DNA of 8,452 bases, taken from the NCBI GenBank assembly GCA_937910255.1, contig CALEOQ010000236.1, positions 1 through 8,452 of the forward strand. Reading direction: 5' to 3'. The stretch comes from an uncultured Caulobacteraceae bacterium. Its GTDB lineage: Bacteria; Pseudomonadota; Alphaproteobacteria; Caulobacterales; Caulobacteraceae. Below are positions 7,016-8,452 of this stretch, piece by piece; position 1 is the stretch's first letter, and each line of letters starts with the position of its first letter. The translations under genes were made by a program, and so were the position numbers. Below the pieces are notes generated by a model. It was not told where the DNA came from. It did not search any database and saw nothing but the letters and a program-made list of their open reading frames with translations.

Positions 7016-8115
7016 TAAAGAAACACCGCCCGAAGCCTCGGAAAGCGACGAAGACATCCACGCTTCCGGCTCGCACCGTCGCTGCGACCCTCGCCCTCTT
7101 CGCAGCGGCGCCTGGCGCCTACGCGCAACCTGCCCCTCGCACCACGCCCGAAGCGCCCGCCTCGGCTGCGATGACTGATCTCCTCACCTATCTGAGACAC
7201 CAGAACAGCACCGGCTTCATCGTCATCAGGAGCGGCGAAGTGCTGGTCCAAGAGGCCTGGCCAGCCCCACAGGACGACCCGGTGTTCGCCAACCTCACCT
7301 ATGGCCTGACCGCCGACGGCGTCCTGCTGGAGGACGTCGCGTCCCAGCAGAAGAGCTTCATCGCCGTCCTCGCCGGCGTCGCCGTCGACAGGGGCCTGCT
7401 CGACACCGACGCGCCGGTCTCGCGCTATCTCGGCGAGGGATGGTCGAAGGCCTCGGCGGATCAGGAAGCCAGGATCCGGGTCATCGACCTTCTGACCATG
7501 AGTTCGGGTCTCGACGAACATTTCGCCTATGTGGCGCCCGCCGGATCGGTCTTCTTCTACAACACGCCGGTCTATGCGATCACCAAGGACATCCTCACCG
7601 CGGCGACCGGCCAGCCGCTGGAGGCCATCACCCGGGACTGGCTGACCACGCCGCTGGGTATGGGCCAGACGGCCTGGCGCAAGCGGCCGGCCGCGCTGGC
7701 CTCGGTCGGGAACGCCACAGGCCTGGTGACGACACCGCAGGACATCGCCCGCTTCGGCCTGATGATCCTCAACAACGGGCTGGCGGAGGACGGAACCCGC
7801 GTTATCTCGCAAGGCCAGCTCGACACCCTCTTCCAGCGCTCGGACGCCAACCCGGCCTATGGGCGGCTCTGGTGGCTGAACGGCGGCGACTACGTCATCC
7901 GCGCCCAGGGCGAACGGAGCGAAGGCCCCCTGATCCCAACCGCGCCAGCCGACCTGGTGGGCGCCTTCGGGGCGCTGGACCGGCGGCTCTACATCGTTCC
8001 AAGCCGCCGCATGGTGGTCGTCCGCACCGGGGCGGCGGCCACGGACCGGAATTTCGATCAAGACCTCTGGCGGCGGCTGACCGACGCAGGTCTTGACGCT
8101 GCGCCTGTGAACTAG
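7006..8115 (+). CDS. Exported serine hydrolase, class C beta-lactamase/EstB-like
   Basis: Serine hydrolase of the beta-lactamase class C/penicillin-binding fold, a family that includes esterases such as EstB and the nylon-oligomer hydrolase NylB. From the TTG at 7006 it has 369 residues. A basic N-terminus is followed by a hydrophobic segment ending APGAYAQ (around residues 34-40), so it is probably a periplasmic enzyme. Nucleophile and general base are Ser113 and Lys116 in SQQKS. The second motif, usually YxN, is YNT at Tyr185 in FFYNTPVY. PLGMGQTAW and GALDRRLYIVPSRRM (from residue 322) are further family marks. There is no clear KTG, as in many esterase-type members, so esterase or amidase activity is likelier than beta-lactamase. 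The start is uncertain. TTG at 7006 puts the signal peptide nearest the N-terminus and has GGGGG nearby. TTG at 6991 and ATG at 6913 are alternatives, but 6913 would place about 55 residues before the hydrophobic segment. A bidirectional terminator lies 35 bases after the stop. Confidence 0.88.
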   Translation: MPSIKKHRPKPRKATKTSTLPARTVAATLALFAAAPGAYAQPAPRTTPEAPASAAMTDLLTYLRHQNSTGFIVIRSGEVLVQEAWPAPQDDPVFANLTYGLTADGVLLEDVASQQKSFIAVLAGVAVDRGLLDTDAPVSRYLGEGWSKASADQEARIRVIDLLTMSSGLDEHFAYVAPAGSVFFYNTPVYAITKDILTAATGQPLEAITRDWLTTPLGMGQTAWRKRPAALASVGNATGLVTTPQDIARFGLMILNNGLAEDGTRVISQGQLDTLFQRSDANPAYGRLWWLNGGDYVIRAQGERSEGPLIPTAPADLVGAFGALDRRLYIVPSRRMVVVRTGAAATDRNFDQDLWRRLTDAGLDAAPVN

Positions 8116-8150
8116 CCGGAGGGGCGGCGGGCCCGCGGCCCGAACGCAGA

Positions 8151-8183
8151 AACGCCCGCCGGGGGTTAATCCTGGCGGGCGTT
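8151..8183. terminator. Bidirectional rho-independent-like terminator
   Basis: AACGCCCGCC at 8151-8160 and GGCGGGCGTT at 8174-8183 are a perfect 10-base inverted repeat. Four more pairs, two of them G-U, extend the stem and leave a loop of about five bases. It lies between the end of the serine hydrolase (+) and the end of the rrn operon (-), ten bases beyond the tRNA 3' end. The A/T ends of the arms give short T-rich tails on both strands, but neither is a long T run. Position and stem strength make it the likely terminator for both units. Confidence 0.8.
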
Positions 8184-8192
8184 ATTGATGTT

Positions 8193-8269
<77 letters not shown>

Positions 8270-8340
8270 GCAGATGGTGTGGCGCTTAGGTGTGCGCCGG
8301 ATGTGATGGCAAGGGTCTGATGAGTTGCATCCGTTTGGTA

Positions 8341-8452
8341 GACCTGGCGGCGACCTACTCTCCCGCGCCTTAAGACGAAGTACCATTGGCCCAGAGAGGC
8401 TTAACGACCGAGTTCGGAATGGGATCGGGTGGGGACCTCTCGGCAAAACCAC
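8341..8452 (-). rRNA. 5S ribosomal RNA (5' end cut by contig edge)
   Basis: On the minus strand the sequence carries the conserved 5S core CCCGATCCCATTCCGAACTC, then the segment around AATGGTACTTCGTC, and ends GGGAGAGTAGGTCGCCGCCA plus GGTC, as in alphaproteobacterial 5S RNA. The 3' strand of helix I is present. Its 5' partner, roughly six bases, lies beyond the right edge. A 71-base spacer with nothing recognisable separates it from tRNA-fMet. 16S and 23S should follow outside the window, upstream in transcription order. 5S is part of the large ribosomal subunit. Confidence 0.96.

Noticed and set aside
8127..8136. GCGGGCCCGC palindrome after the serine hydrolase
   Set aside because: A ten-base GC palindrome with no loop is expected by chance in such DNA, and the neighbouring 10-base-arm hairpin is the better terminator.

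Overview
The window looks like a complete small contig from a GC-rich alphaproteobacterium. Caulobacterales such as Phenylobacterium or Caulobacter is my best guess. The reasons are strong G/C third-position bias, initiator tRNA directly downstream of 5S rRNA (the usual alphaproteobacterial rrn order), and the style of the 5S and tRNA sequences. The genus cannot be settled from this sequence alone.

The left 142 bases are not genomic. Bases 85-142 are a 58-base match, with two mismatches, to the Illumina P5/universal adapter. Bases 1-84 (noise plus a T run) look like read-through beyond that adapter. Genomic sequence begins at about 143, inside a transporter gene whose true start is lost. The right end stops a few bases short of the 5' end of a 5S rRNA gene, so the contig probably broke at a collapsed rRNA operon.

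Bases 143-5408 hold four same-strand genes whose ends overlap by 4, 10 and 14 bases: a spinster-like MFS transporter (5' truncated), an exported type-B carboxylesterase, an AlkK-like acyl-CoA ligase, and a TetR-family regulator. The layout suggests an operon that hydrolyses an ester, takes up a product, activates a released carboxylic acid as a CoA thioester, and controls itself through the TetR protein. The substrate is unknown.

Bases 5439-6764 on the minus strand encode a Tat-type exported protein that resembles M28 aminopeptidases but lacks most of their metal ligands. A 241-base divergent intergenic region separates it from a plus-strand exported serine hydrolase of the class C beta-lactamase/EstB/NylB type, which ends at 8115. 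Its start codon is uncertain. Three exported hydrolases therefore sit around one acyl-CoA ligase.

Bases 8151-8452 hold a strong bidirectional terminator hairpin, then on the minus strand tRNA-fMet and a nearly complete 5S rRNA, which together form the tail of an rrn operon. I saw no CRISPR array, insertion sequence, integrase or phage gene. The most useful points are the adapter artefact, the remodelled M28-like active site and the coupled ester-utilisation operon. None of these amounts to a demonstrated new system.
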